From Aurelia coerulea (Eukaryota > Cnidaria > Scyphozoa > Semaeostomeae > Ulmaridae), in NCBI GenBank assembly GCA_039566865.1, contig CM076944.1:7896501-7960500 (forward strand): 64,000 nt of DNA, written 5' to 3'. Below the pieces are notes generated by a model. It saw nothing but the letters and a program-made list of their open reading frames with translations, did not search any database and was not told the origin of the DNA. This document shows positions 1 through 10,497 of the stretch, in pieces. Each line of letters starts with the position of its first letter. Within the stretch, counting starts at the first letter, position 1. The position numbers and the translations under genes were made by a program.

Positions 1-2226
1 GATAAGAGTAGGGCGATTTTAGGGGCACACTCAGGGCTGACCCCATTTTACATTGTATGCAGCAGGGCCACAGTGAAGCAGCTGCTGATTGGGGGGGGGG
101 GTTTGTTTTTAAAACAATAGAGAACAATACATCTAATGAATACTTGTGATGTAGCACCACACCATTGCTTTAAATCATTGGGGGGTTTGAGCCCCCTGCC
201 CCCCACTTCTTATGGGCCTGATTTTTGGTATTACTATGTCATATCAATGTTTCCTAATGCCCCTCTGTAGCATTCTTCCTGTTTTTCCAGCTCGGCACCA
301 CTACTGAACAAAATATGCTGATGTTAACAAACTGCAATGTTAGTCACATAGGCCTAGCAGATGGGGACCAGGGGGTGACAGCCCCCCAAAAATTGGAAAA
401 ATAAAAAATCAACAATATTGAGGCAAAGAGCCACCTTGAGATAAGTTACCCAAACTTTTACAAACAATCAATTCTTGGTTTAGAAATTACGCTGGTTTTA
501 AGTTTTTTTGAGATATTTTCTTGAATTCTTGAAAAAGAAAGAAAAACACTCTAATTCTGAAAATATCGAAGATTTCAGAAATGTCCAACGGCAGAATTAT
601 AGAGAAATAGCTAAAGTTTCTTTGAAGTCATCCAGTTCAAAGAAATAGGTCACTCAAATTTACACCAGCCTTTTTAAAGATTTGGAACCAATGCTTTAAT
701 TCTTTAATGGGCAGCCTCCCCCCAGATTTCATCTTCCTGTGTGCTTAGCCAAAAAGCCTTTTGCACTAAAACAGACACATTTCAGTCAAATTTCAATCTT
801 CAGAATCACTTTAAACACTCTAAACAGACATGGATTTGATAATGGGAAAGTATTGATATCTAAAACGCAATCAAAGTTTGCTAAATATCACAGGTATCTC
901 AGTATGAACAGGTAGTGGGAGGGGCATGATTCAAGTAATGTGCAAAGTGTAGAGTTGATGACATTCATCAAGATTTGGTTTCATTTTATCTTGGTTTCAT
1001 AAAACCACCATAAAAGCGATAATCAGATCAGAGTAATATCATATGGTGGGGCTGCCAATAGAATGATCAGAATGTGCCAATAAATCTCCTTATTTTAATC
1101 ATGGTCATAAAACATCTCAACATTGTTCATGGGGGGGGGGGGGGGATGCTGAGAAATTAAAATCAAACATATGGTAGGGTATGCGTGGGTAAAATGGGTA
1201 TGCTTGGGGGTAAAATGGGTAATATTGATTGCTGAAAAATGGTAGATCATGGATGGTTCAGTCAACATTCAATACTTCAAGGAGGGCAGTTCCAACAGAT
1301 GTAGTAAGAGAAAAAAAGCATCTGAAGTGAAAATTTTGATAAAGATTATTCATATTTTTGGTATAACGCATTTTACCCCAAGCTTGCCCATTTAACGTTG
1401 TACACCCTACTCTTGTTTCCAATCACGTTTAATCTGTATTAGGGGACAACAACCCCTCCTGCTGCCCCCCCCCCCCCCCCCCGGCAGTGCAATGTGCAGT
1501 CTTATATATATTACAATTTTGTTTTTGAGTGTTGTGGTTTCCATGAGAAAATCAGTGATCACGGTTTTACAGCAACCACATGTTTCGAATATTGGAAGTT
1601 AAACTAAATCAAAACGTTGAAAACAGGATGTCAAAAGGAAACCTATAACACATGTTCATAATCTTGAATATCGGAGGTGACGAGCACTCTTCTTTTGCTT
1701 CGTGATTTTGATTCATTGCAGGGGGACAGTGTTGTTATAAAGAAAGGGGGAAATCAATTTAAAAAATCGTGTGGCTTAAAACGGGTATCAATATTAAAAT
1801 TATATGTCTATATGCGAAATCTGGAAGGGGAGAAATCTCTCAGCTCAGAATCTCTCAAATTTCCTGAAAATCCCGTTGTTACAAAATATCACACGCTTCC
1901 TAAGTAAAGGTGATTTTTCTGTCCAGAATTTCACAAGTTCGCTCGGGCGGGTACTTGTCTGTTTTGGCATGGAACTTCAGGTAACCTTTACTTTCGATTT
2001 CTTGGTACAAAATGAAACCAAGTTTATGAAGTCCAGGCAAATCTGCTAGCAAAATTTTCTGATTTGACCCGATCGCATACGAAACATCTCGTCGAATCCT
2101 TCCCTACAACTTCCCTACAAAGGAAATACCTCGAGATATCTCTCGGTGTTTTGTCGGCATGTCTTTCAAATGCTTCTATAAATACGAAGGTGTCAATAAA
2201 CAGATTTATTTTGTGTATATACTCAC
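1..2226. other. Gene-poor, repeat-like left edge
   Basis: I see no convincing exon here, although the leucine-rich-repeat gene that starts at 2405 must continue leftward. The stretch is AT-rich with long G or C runs (G at 91-101 and 1131-1145, C at 1465-1482). It also has an inverted pair of TAGGGT / TTTACCCC-like segments near 1171-1223 and 1363-1411, which suggests a degraded foldback element. A piece near 1275-1370 resembles one at 12660-12745. The next exon of the gene is either short and unrecognised here or lies off the window. Confidence 0.5.
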
Positions 2227-2405
2227 AAAGTCGTTGTAAGATCGGATAAATCCTCTGGAAACTTTTCCAATCCAAGATTTGAGCAATCCACCACAAAATT
2301 ATACCGTCCATCTGCCTCTTCGACAAATTTCTGATGACATTGGTTGCTTTGTAGGGAAAACCCGAAGAAATTGAGCAGCAAAATGAAAATCAAATAAACA
2401 TCCAT
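2227..2405 (-). CDS. First coding exon of a secreted or membrane leucine-rich-repeat protein (partial)
   Basis: The exon encodes 59 residues plus two bases. It starts with a Met, then a hydrophobic signal-peptide core (residues about 4-16), then a short cysteine-containing N-terminal cap (Cys at about 23 and 41). The last part reads like the opening of a leucine-rich repeat: a Cys-Ser-Asn-Leu-Gly-Leu stretch, then PEDLSDLTT. It ends at a strong donor (GTGAGT) in phase 2. That phase suits families built from 72-nt one-repeat exons, such as LGR-type receptors and other extracellular LRR proteins. The ATG at 2405 is the only start preceding the signal peptide in frame. Later exons are not recognised in the 2.2 kb to the left, so the class of LRR protein cannot be told. 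The LRR start is fairly clear; the gene model is incomplete. Confidence 0.6.
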
Positions 2406-3560
2406 AATTTCTCGATCTTTCTCCGATCTTCAGTATTTATCCAATGTTTTGGATCATCAATCTTGAGATTCCTCAACTTTATTATCGATTTGTAGATTAA
2501 TTAAATATAATGATTCCATGTGGTATTGTATTAGTGAACCGCAATTTCCAAAATTCCGATGCTGAATGTGAGCTTGGAAAATAACTTGGTTGTCCCTTTC
2601 TGGTTGTCAACAACGAGATAAATCTGGAAATGTTGACTCTGTTCAGAAAATGCCCGCAATCTTGATCAAAACTCCAATATAACAACGATCCGTTCATTAG
2701 ATCTGATATAGACTGTCGCCTTCTTTGAATATTTGAAGAGATCGCTGCAAAATAAAGCCGTTGTGGCCGTTGAAATGAAGAAAGTAAAAATCAGTTCAAA
2801 TTTGCAGTCATACAGTTTCCTATTATTTCGAATAGTGCTCCCTTACTCAATTCAATTCAATTCTTTGTTGACTAATCCCCAATTCAACATTCAATAGCAA
2901 AATGGCATGACAAGGGACACGGGGGTTCTGTTTTTAATTGTCAACGGGGGTCATCGTAATCTTACTCATTGTATTCAGAACAAAGTACATCACAGTAATT
3001 TCTCTTGGGTCTTCTTGGACTTTTTGTCGAAAGCATTTCATACTGGATTGGTCTCCTATTTACACGAGAACGCACCAATCCGATATGAAAACGGTATCGT
3101 GTAAACAGAAACATTTTCGCGTTGGTTTGCCACCCCTAATCTGGGCAAGTCCACCCCCAACCCGATATGAAATGAAAACAGTATCTTGTAAACAACGGGG
3201 CCTAAGATATTGACAAAACACAATAGGTACTGAAACTTTCTTAAATCGTTTAAATCTCTTGATAAAAGCGTACGAGATTTTTCAAAACAATAGGATTTTC
3301 GGGGACTTTTTTGTGAATTATTCTTTGAAACAAAATGGCATGGCACTAGAGAGAGATAAAGTCTGCCCCCAATGGGGGGGGGCGTACTTCACTATTATAA
3401 ATTCATACAGGGGTGTGCTCCGCCAGGATTTCAGTTATATGACTCAATCCCAGAATTTTGATCAGATATTGATATAAACCTATTCCAGAATATAGGTCAG
3501 ATATTGATACCTAATCCCAGAATTTTGAAGAAGTAACAAAGAACAATTCAACGTTAAATA

Positions 3561-3971
3561 CACGTTTTTTCTTTTATAAGAAACTTGGATAAGCCCATAG
3601 TACTAAAAGTTTCTTAATTTCACGTGAAAATTTCAGCTTTTTAGTACTAAAAGTTTCTTGATGCGTTTCTTATTTTTTGGATGCATTTAGGATGCATATA
3701 GTTTCTACCACCGCCACGTATTCGTTTCTTGACAGAAAGGACAATTTTTAGCGAGAAGGAGAGTTTTATTTGATTCACAACATAAATCTATCATGAATAT
3801 TACTAAAATATAAAGGCTCAACAACAATTTTCCCATGATTTCCTTGTGTTTGGCTTTAAAAGTTTCTTAGCAATGCTCAAGCATAGTACTAAAGTTTCTT
3901 AATTTTTTAATTTTTTCGCCATCCTAGTACTAGTTTCTTATAAACCAGTTTCTTATAAAAGAAAAAACGTG
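3561..3971. mobile_element. 411-bp TA-flanked MITE (AAGTTTCTTA family), copy 1
   Basis: Terminal inverted repeats start CACGTTTTTTCTTTTATAAG and end with its complement, with TA on both outer sides (3559-3560, 3972-3973). Subterminal copies of TAGTACTAAAAGTTTCTTA occur on both arms. There is no coding capacity. TA target duplication points to a Tc1/mariner-type non-autonomous element. Almost the same sequence occurs in reverse orientation at 37394-37766. Confidence 0.8.
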
Positions 3972-4109
3972 TAGCATTCAATTTCAAGGCGAAAGAACGG
4001 ATTTCCTTTATGTTAGAGAGTCTGGTACCCACCCAGGGTTAGATTTCCTCTCAGTTATGGTCAGAAGCAGAACAAATCTGTTCTGAATCAATGGGGACAT
4101 TCAACACCC

Positions 4110-4235
4110 ATCACCAGAATTTTTAGTATAACAGTTAACCCCAATCCCAGAAAATTCCAAGTGAAAGTATACCCCAATCACAGAAAATTTCCAGTAAAAG
4201 TATACCCCATTCCCAGAATTTTCAGGCCAATAACT
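4110..4235. repeat. Short tandem repeat of about 33-35 bp units
   Basis: About three to four imperfect units with the core CCCCAATCCCAGAAAATT followed by an AGTAAAAGTATA-like spacer. The open frame on the minus strand across it is a product of the repeat. Confidence 0.55.
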
Positions 4236-4599
4236 ACCCCCAAAACTGGCGCACATCCTTGTCTGACCCGATAGTGAAGTACCCCCCCCCCCCCCGAGTC
4301 TGCCCCTTATTTGGGACTTAGTCGGTGCGGGGTCAGTATTATTGAGTACAAGACGTAATACCATCTATATATAAAAATGCAATATAAGGAAACTATTTAC
4401 AAAATCATGAGTGAAAAATATGTCTTAAATTTGCCAGATTCATCTTACATCAATCTACATCAATCGAGTGCTCGACTTTCCACTGTGGTTTTTCTTGGGG
4501 AATTTTGAGGAAACGGACTGTTAGGAAACAGATTGTAAAGGGGGGGACTACAGGGAATTTTGGTATAATTTGCTGGTTTCTTTCTAGACTTACCCCAAG

Positions 4600-4680
4600 T
4601 TACCCTGGGTACCAGACTCTCTAACATAAAATGGAGACCCTCCATTTTATGTCAGAGAGTCTGGTACCCAGGGTAGTCCC
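4600..4680. repeat. Near-perfect foldback hairpin
   Basis: Two arms of about 38 bp (TACCCTGGGTACCAGACTCT... and its complement) are separated by only a few bases. A partial relative of the arm lies at about 4016-4040. It is probably a small MITE or the joined ends of one. Confidence 0.7.
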
Positions 4681-5334
4681 AAGTCTATTTTGTGATCTTC
4701 CAAGAGTTGATTTAATTATTGAACCAAATACAGCACTACACTGCATCCGCCATTCAAAACGGTCAAATGGCATAAAGCAGCACGGGGTCTATTATTTGAT
4801 TGTGATCGGGGGGTACCATGATCAGCTGGTGGTGTCCGCCGCAAAAATAATGGAATTACATGAACAATTTGCAATTAGGGAAGATATAATTAAGATCATT
4901 TCCGATTGCCATGCGTGCTTTCAATTTTTTGAAACAACCATATTAAGCGAAAAGCACATGTCTGACAGCTTTACTTTCCGCATCTTTCCCCAGTTCCCTA
5001 GCTGGCCTCCGTGCCAGTAGCCTCAGACTGGAACACAGGCTAGCGTGTCAGCAGAGAGGTTTCTCTCTGACAACAAATCAGTCGAGTCTGCATGCAGGCT
5101 ACAATTCAATTTCAATTTTTGCGTCCTGAAACAAAACAAAACAAAAGATATTAGGTCAGAAATGACTTCAATATCATACAAAACAATTGTATAAAAGTAA
5201 ACTTTGGGTTGCAAAGGATCATGGCTAGCTGTGGGTCTTTAACCACCTCCACCTTTCTGCATAGCCTGGTTGCAGGCGAGTACGAAGACCAGCATGCTTT
5301 GCATGAAATCAGCGACTTGTTCTGCACAGCTTCC

Positions 5335-5510
5335 AGAATAGCCACCTTAACCTATTGTTCTTTGAACTTCATTTTACTTGGTAGCGAGCCAACTTATCAT
5401 CGCTGTTTCGTGATTTTGATTGCAGATCCACCTTAAGGGTAAACTCACTACCAAGTAAAAAGAAGTTCAAATACACCCAAAAAACAACAGGTTAAGGTGG
5501 CTCGCTACTG
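5335..5510. repeat. GGTTAAGGTGGCTCGCTAC repeat element
   Basis: The motif GCCACCTTAACC at the left and GGTTAAGGTGGCTCGCTAC at the right are inverted, with further internal copies (CCACCTTAAGG). The same family recurs at about 10013-10165. It is non-coding and likely a MITE. Confidence 0.55.
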
Positions 5511-5814
5511 ATATTTCTATCTATTTCATCAACTGTAATTAGTCTGTCTGAAAGTATACTACGCTTTCCCCTTCAATTTTTTGACGAAATAGACTTAAGG
5601 CAAGTCTACATTGCTACACACTTGGTGTCCTATCGCTCATGCTTTAACTCCTCCACAATGCAGTAAAGTCTGCACGCGATTGGTGTTATTTGTAGGGACA
5701 AAAGGGGCACCCTTGAACTCCAAATAGGAGACGCTTCATGCTTTGCTATCCACTAAAGGAGATATTGTCAAAAAAACTACAGTAACATATTCATCTGGTA
5801 GTCTCTTCATTAAC

Positions 5815-5824
5815 TTTATTTATT
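5815..5824 (-). promoter_or_regulatory. Two overlapping AATAAA polyadenylation signals of the left SDR gene
   Basis: On the minus strand AATAAATAAA lies about 75 nt past the stop codon at 5899. This is a normal distance for a short 3' UTR. Confidence 0.55.
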
Positions 5825-5898
5825 ACGCCTGGTCAAAATCTTACAACTTGACAAGCAACGACTAAACAGCATGATAAGTTCACAAACACCCTTCGAGT

Positions 5899-6612
5899 TC
5901 AAAATGGCATCTTCTCCCCTTTGTAGCTAAAGTACAGGCCTGTCTCTTCAGCAGTGATTTTCTCTGTCAAATCCGTAATTCCTTTGACTGATTCATCTAT
6001 GGTGACAGGGGCTTTTCTGTTTTTTGAGCTTCCCATGTCAGTCTGCACCCACCCTGGATGAACCGTAGCAAAAACGACATTTTGGAACTCCAACGAAAAC
6101 ACTTTTGACAGCATGTTTAGGGCAGTTTTAGAACATCGGTACGAAATACAGTTAAGATTGTCGGCTAATTCAATACTTCCAAGACCAGAACCAATGTTTA
6201 TCACTTTAGGGCTCTCCGATCTTAGCAGGAAGGGTAAAAATGCCTGAGTCATGACACACACCCCGGCAACGTTAGTGTTCATTATATGAAGAAACTCATC
6301 TCTCTGCATCTTGGACGGGGGTTCTTCTGGATGGTCCTTGTTTGAAATACCAGCATTGTTAATGAGGATATCTATGGTACTTGTGATGCTTGAAACTTTG
6401 CTTTTGCAGTCTGCAATCGATTTATCTGAGCTGACATCACATGCAAAGGATGTGTGTTGACCTGCATTTTCAAGTAGGCCATTGAGTGCAACTGACTTTT
6501 CTGGGCTTCTGCAAGTTGCAATAACGTTATATTTTCGATTTAGAAACTCCTTTACCAGCCCAAGGCCAATTCCACGCGAACAACCGGTGATAAGGACGGT
6601 TTTTGGTGCCAT
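5899..6612 (-). CDS. Short-chain dehydrogenase/reductase, classical SDR, intronless
   Basis: 237 residues, a full-length classical SDR expected to act as an NAD(P)(H)-dependent oxidoreductase in the cytosol; no signal peptide is seen. The Rossmann motif is TGCSRGIG at residues 10-16, NNAG is at 85-88, the structural Asn is at about 114, and the catalytic set is Ser142, Tyr158 and Lys162 (YRCSK). The PG motif follows at 186-187 with the usual loop after it. The family resembles the C-factor/sniffer-type carbonyl reductases, but the substrate cannot be read from the sequence. The ATG lies just after TTTTGCAG, so a 5' UTR intron may end there. It lies 297 bp downstream of a paralogue on the same strand, an apparent tandem duplication. 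There are no introns in the coding region. Confidence 0.9.
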   Translation of the reverse strand: MAPKTVLITGCSRGIGLGLVKEFLNRKYNVIATCRSPEKSVALNGLLENAGQHTSFACDVSSDKSIADCKSKVSSITSTIDILINNAGISNKDHPEEPPSKMQRDEFLHIMNTNVAGVCVMTQAFLPFLLRSESPKVINIGSGLGSIELADNLNCISYRCSKTALNMLSKVFSLEFQNVVFATVHPGWVQTDMGSSKNRKAPVTIDESVKGITDLTEKITAEETGLYFSYKGEKMPF

Positions 6613-6909
6613 GTCTGCAAAATGTTTTCTTTCTTCAACGACAGTCTATCTGCGTTCCTGATCTTTGAGTTAGGCCCATATGGCCAAGAAATGTTATGTA
6701 ATCGCTTTTGTTACACTGTTGACCTGTTCACCTCATTGTCTTTGATGAGGAGTTGAGGCTGCACGCAGGCTATCCTTATTGTTGTTTGAAACATTTCAAA
6801 CAATAGACCATAGAACGGTGAAGACTTGTTCTAAACAATTTGACAGGAAAATACGAGAAACTGCGAGAAGAGAACCTGCAGAAAAAATTGTTTTCATTTG
6901 TTGCAACAA

Positions 6910-7581
6910 TCAATAAGGTATCTTCTCGCCCTTGTAATTGAAACAAAAACCAGTGTCACTTTTTCCCAAGCTTTGTGCCAAATGCCCTATTCCTACCACC
7001 GAGTCTTGGATCGTGACTGGGGGGCACCCTGGCATAACAGATACAAATGTGACATCGGGGAATTCCAATGCGAAGCATTTTGTGGCCATGTGTAATGCTG
7101 TTTTCGAGCATCTAAATGAAATGGAGCCTGTGTTTTTTGCCAGTGTAATGCTCCCAGTTTCTGAGCTAATGTTGATCACTTTGGGTTGATCGCTTTTCAT
7201 GAGACATGGTAAAAATGCTTGAGTCATGGAGCAACACCCGGCAACATTAGTATTCATAATGCGAAGAAACTGATCTCTTTGCAACTTCGAAGGGGGTTCA
7301 TCTTCGCTTGTAGAAATAGCCGCATTGTTGATAAGGACATCAAGTTTTTCTGTAAACTGGATCAATTCATTCTTGCAAGTCTCAATCGATGTATCACAAC
7401 TGACGTCACATTCTAGAACCACGTGTTCTTGACCAGCTTCGTGCAGTAGGCCCGACAGATCTGTTGCTTCTTCCAACTTTCTGCATGTCGCAAAAACTCT
7501 GTAATTCCTGTTCAAGAATTCCCTAGCTAAAGCTAACCCTGTACCACGCGAAGCACCTGATATCAAAACAGATCTTTGCAT
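6910..7581 (-). CDS. SDR paralogue with altered active site, possible pseudoenzyme
   Basis: 223 residues, clearly homologous to the neighbour at 6612-5899 along the whole length. The Rossmann motif is changed to SGASRGTG (8-15). NNAG is NNAA (85-88). The catalytic Tyr of YxxxK is Phe156 (FRCSK) with Lys160 kept, and Ser139/140 is kept. About a dozen residues after the PG motif (the neighbour's GWVQTDMG loop, part of the substrate lid) are missing. The frame is otherwise open from ATG to stop, so it may be expressed as a non-catalytic protein; it may equally be an early pseudogene. A TTCTGCAG precedes the ATG by 11 nt, as in the paralogue. No AATAAA is visible before the next gene. Confidence 0.8.
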   Translation of the reverse strand: MQRSVLISGASRGTGLALAREFLNRNYRVFATCRKLEEATDLSGLLHEAGQEHVVLECDVSCDTSIETCKNELIQFTEKLDVLINNAAISTSEDEPPSKLQRDQFLRIMNTNVAGCCSMTQAFLPCLMKSDQPKVINISSETGSITLAKNTGSISFRCSKTALHMATKCFALEFPDVTFVSVMPGCPPVTIQDSVVGIGHLAQSLGKSDTGFCFNYKGEKIPY

Positions 7582-8771
7582 TATAGTGTTGTCTGCAGAA
7601 TTCTTTCACAGCACAACATTCAAAAATTGTGAACTTTGCTGTTTCTGTTTTTGCGTTTCGTTTCATTCTCGTTTCGTTCCTTTGAGCCAAAATCATGGAA
7701 GCGAGGCGAGCTTGTCCAAGTGAAAGTTTCAGATTTGACTTCAAAGATTATGAAATGAACGGTGTTGAGACATTGAAACTTGGACTTGTCCAAGTCTCAC
7801 TTTCTTTCATCAGTCGATTGAACCATAAAAATGCAAAAGATATAAAAAAGGGCGTTGCGGGGCGATGGAGAAAGAAAAGAAGTTCATTACAAAAACCGCT
7901 TGAAAGAAAATGCATTGGAATGAAGAAACTGTGTGCGAAAATGTAAGAAATGTATTTTGAATCCTCCCTGAAGTCATATGCTACACCTAAAGTCATATGC
8001 TACAATCGAGAAAAGTTGCTTGAAAGTTCAGAAATGTTTTCAATTTTGGTTCAGTTCTGGACTATTTTCAACTTGAAAATGTACTACCAACAGAAATGAT
8101 ACCAACAAAATAATCAGCCAAATTAGTGGTTGTTGGCAACAACTACTAATTTGGTTGATTACTTGGTCCTTTCTTTGTTAAAAAGTGATCCTCGGGCACT
8201 CTCATACATTGTGAAATCCCTGTGAAAACAAGTTTTGTAGAAAGAATTATCAGAAACTTTCAAGGTAAGAAAGAATTTGACACAAAATTAAAAACCCTGC
8301 TACTTAAAAGCCCAGTTTCTTTCGAAGAAGGCGATGCGTGATGGTCTACTCTGGAGCAGTTGCATAGAGGTGATGTGTATTGACTTTCTATAAACGTAAC
8401 TACCAACAGACAAAATCTGGTTAAGATTTATTTTACCCAGTCCACGTCATATACTCTTGGGAAGTCTTACTCTGGGTACCGTCTCTAAAATTGAGATTTT
8501 TTAGAGACCCCAAACCTCCTTTTTTTGAGAGAGCCTGATACCTCCACCTTTTGACATTCATGGCAAAAGTTTTCATGTCATGGAAGATGCTTAAGAATCA
8601 AAAGATGATTTATTAAGACATTGATCACTTGACTTGAAGACTTGACTTGACAAACCTTAGCCAATTTTATCTATTGACTAGTCTCATACAAAAATATCAT
8701 CATCGTACTATACTGAGCCACAAACAACCGTCATGAAACAAACTGCAAGTTTTTGGTCTGGCACTCATTAG

Positions 8772-9130
8772 CAAGGGGCAAGTCACTCCAGAAATTTGCG
8801 TATGAGATTTTGACAATCTCTCCGAATTTTCAAAGATTAAAAGATTTTGTTGAGACTGTCAAAGAATGAGACTGTGAGATTTTTGATTTTCGAGATTTTG
8901 CAAGAATTTTTCAAGATTTTGGAGATCTTCAAAGCATTGTTAATGTATTTTTCAGAAATTTTATCATCACTCGCTGGGGGAAGATTTCCGAGATGCACGA
9001 AGGTCGTTATTAGGATTTTCCTTGGGATTTCAAAGATTTTGTGAAGATTTGAAATTTTCAAGATTATTCCAGATTTTTTTAGGATTCATTGTGAAAGTGA
9101 ACGTGATTTTTGGACTGGTTTGCCCCTCGC
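8772..9130. mobile_element. Foldback MITE, GCGAGGGGCAAA family, copy 1
   Basis: It opens with GCAAGGGGCAAGTCACTC and closes with GGTTTGCCCCTCGCT. The interior is rich in AGATTTT blocks. A second copy is at 28290-28675. Edges are approximate. Confidence 0.55.
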
Positions 9131-9263
9131 TCATCAGAGGGCGGAGTATTTTACACACAACTGTGATCAGAAACATCCAAGACAAGATTGGTATTATTGC
9201 TAATACCAATTTTCTTTCCGAGAAATCCCTGGAACCTGTAGAAATCTCTTCATTCTCCTGACA

Positions 9264-9451
9264 TCTTGTTTCTTGGGGAGACGAGATACGATTTGTCCGA
9301 GGAAACTTATGTGCCCCCCCGTGCAGTAGATTGATACTCATGAGCAGTAGCGTCTAAGGTTGGAGTTCTGACGGGCGCATGAGCATCAACCTACTGCACA
9401 GAGGGACACACAAGTTTCCTGGAACAAACCGTATCTCGTCTCCCCAACAAC
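9264..9451. mobile_element. Palindromic MITE, TTGTTGGGGAGACGAGATACG family, copy 1
   Basis: The two arms begin with GGGGAGACGAGATACG and carry GGAAACTTATGTG- and CCCCCCGTGC-type blocks; they are near-complementary over about 80 bp. A full copy is at 42156-42341 and a half copy at about 26890-26937. Confidence 0.7.
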
Positions 9452-9464
9452 TAACAAATGTACC

Positions 9465-9560
9465 ACCTTTGCAGTGGTGTATGTAATCGTCTGACTTTGC
9501 AGCTAGAACAGTCTCGGGCGGACAGGGTTCGATACCCGGTAGGGCCCCACCATTTGAGCG
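9465..9560 (+). mobile_element. tRNA-derived SINE fragment
   Basis: An A-box-like GCAGTGGTGTA is followed about 55 nt later by a B-box GGTTCGATACC (9526-9536). A related sequence lies on the minus strand at 48190-48060, and part of the downstream body recurs inverted at about 9905-9960. There is no tRNA acceptor stem or CCA context, so it is not a working tRNA. Confidence 0.55.
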
Positions 9561-9647
9561 TCACGGTAAGGGGCCGCGGATTCGATTAGCGCTGAGCTAC
9601 TCCTGTGATTCCAGCGCTTGGCGCTAAAAGCCGCAACTTCACCTTCA

Positions 9648-9868
9648 CGCTTTTCGACACTGATACACCGCTCGTGAAAGCCATATCACATGGGTCAACA
9701 TTTGGTGGCAACATCTGTACCGAAATTGTTACCAACACATGTTGATTTGGGTGCATATGTTTAAATGCTATACTGTTTACAAAATATCAGCAACACGGTG
9801 AACGAGAATGTCCAGGTTCATTCTTGGCAAATTGTCGGCGATGTTGAACGGAAGATAGCCAATGAAAG
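9648..9868. repeat. 215-bp direct duplication, copy 1
   Basis: It shares long near-identical blocks with 10282-10497, for example GACACTGATACACCGCTCGT, GGGTCAACATTTGGTGGCAA and CGGCGATGTTGAACGGAAGA. It has no open frame. The function and class are unknown. Confidence 0.75.
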
Positions 9869-10281
9869 TTGCAGTTTTTCACAGAAGTAGGCAGCTAAGC
9901 GCTGATCGAGTCCGTGACCCCTTGTCATGACGCTCAAGTGATGAGCAGCCTCAACAATCTCATCCAGAAATTGAACTTAGTTGGACATTCTTTCCTATGG
10001 AGGCTTTACGGTTAAGGTGGATCTGCACTTAAGGTGGCTCACTACCGAAAATTTCAACATGACGAAACAGCGATAAGGTGGCTCACTACCAAGTGAAAAT
10101 AGGTAAAAAACAATTGGTTAAGGTGGCTACCAATAAAACGTTAAGGTGGCTCGCTACCAAAAACTTTCACACACTTGGTGTCCTATCGCCCATGCACAGA
10201 CTAGATTGGTATTGTTGTTGAATACTAAGTTTCTTTTCCCTGGAACCTGTAGAAATTTATTTTCCCCTGACATCGTGTACG

Positions 10282-10497
10282 TTTTACGACACTGATACAC
10301 CGCTCGTGAAGGCCATAATACGAGGGTCAACATTTGGTGGCAACATGTGTAGCGAAATTGTTCTCCACAAATGTTGAATTGTGTGCATACGTGTGAATGC
10401 TGTGCTGTTTAAAAAATATTGGCAAAATGTTGAACGAGAATGCCCAGGTTCATTCTTGAATTTTCGGCGATGTTGAACGGAAGATTACTAATCAAAA
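10282..10497. repeat. 215-bp direct duplication, copy 2
   Basis: Partner of 9648-9868 in the same orientation, about 634 bp away. The block just before it (10200-10275) also matches 9185-9265, so the duplicated unit may be longer and was later interrupted. Confidence 0.75.

Larger units (their letters stand above)
2406..5810. other. Intergenic repeats between LRR exon and SDR genes
   Basis: No gene is seen. The stretch holds a 411-bp TA-flanked MITE (3561-3971), a short tandem array (4110-4235), a C14 run at 4282-4295, a near-perfect hairpin (4600-4680) and GGTTAAGGTGGCTC-type repeat ends near 5335-5510. The open frames present are interrupted by or made of these repeats. Confidence 0.6.

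Noticed and set aside
9465..9560. tRNA gene
   Set aside because: It has A- and B-boxes but no cloverleaf with paired acceptor stem, and related copies occur elsewhere; better a SINE.
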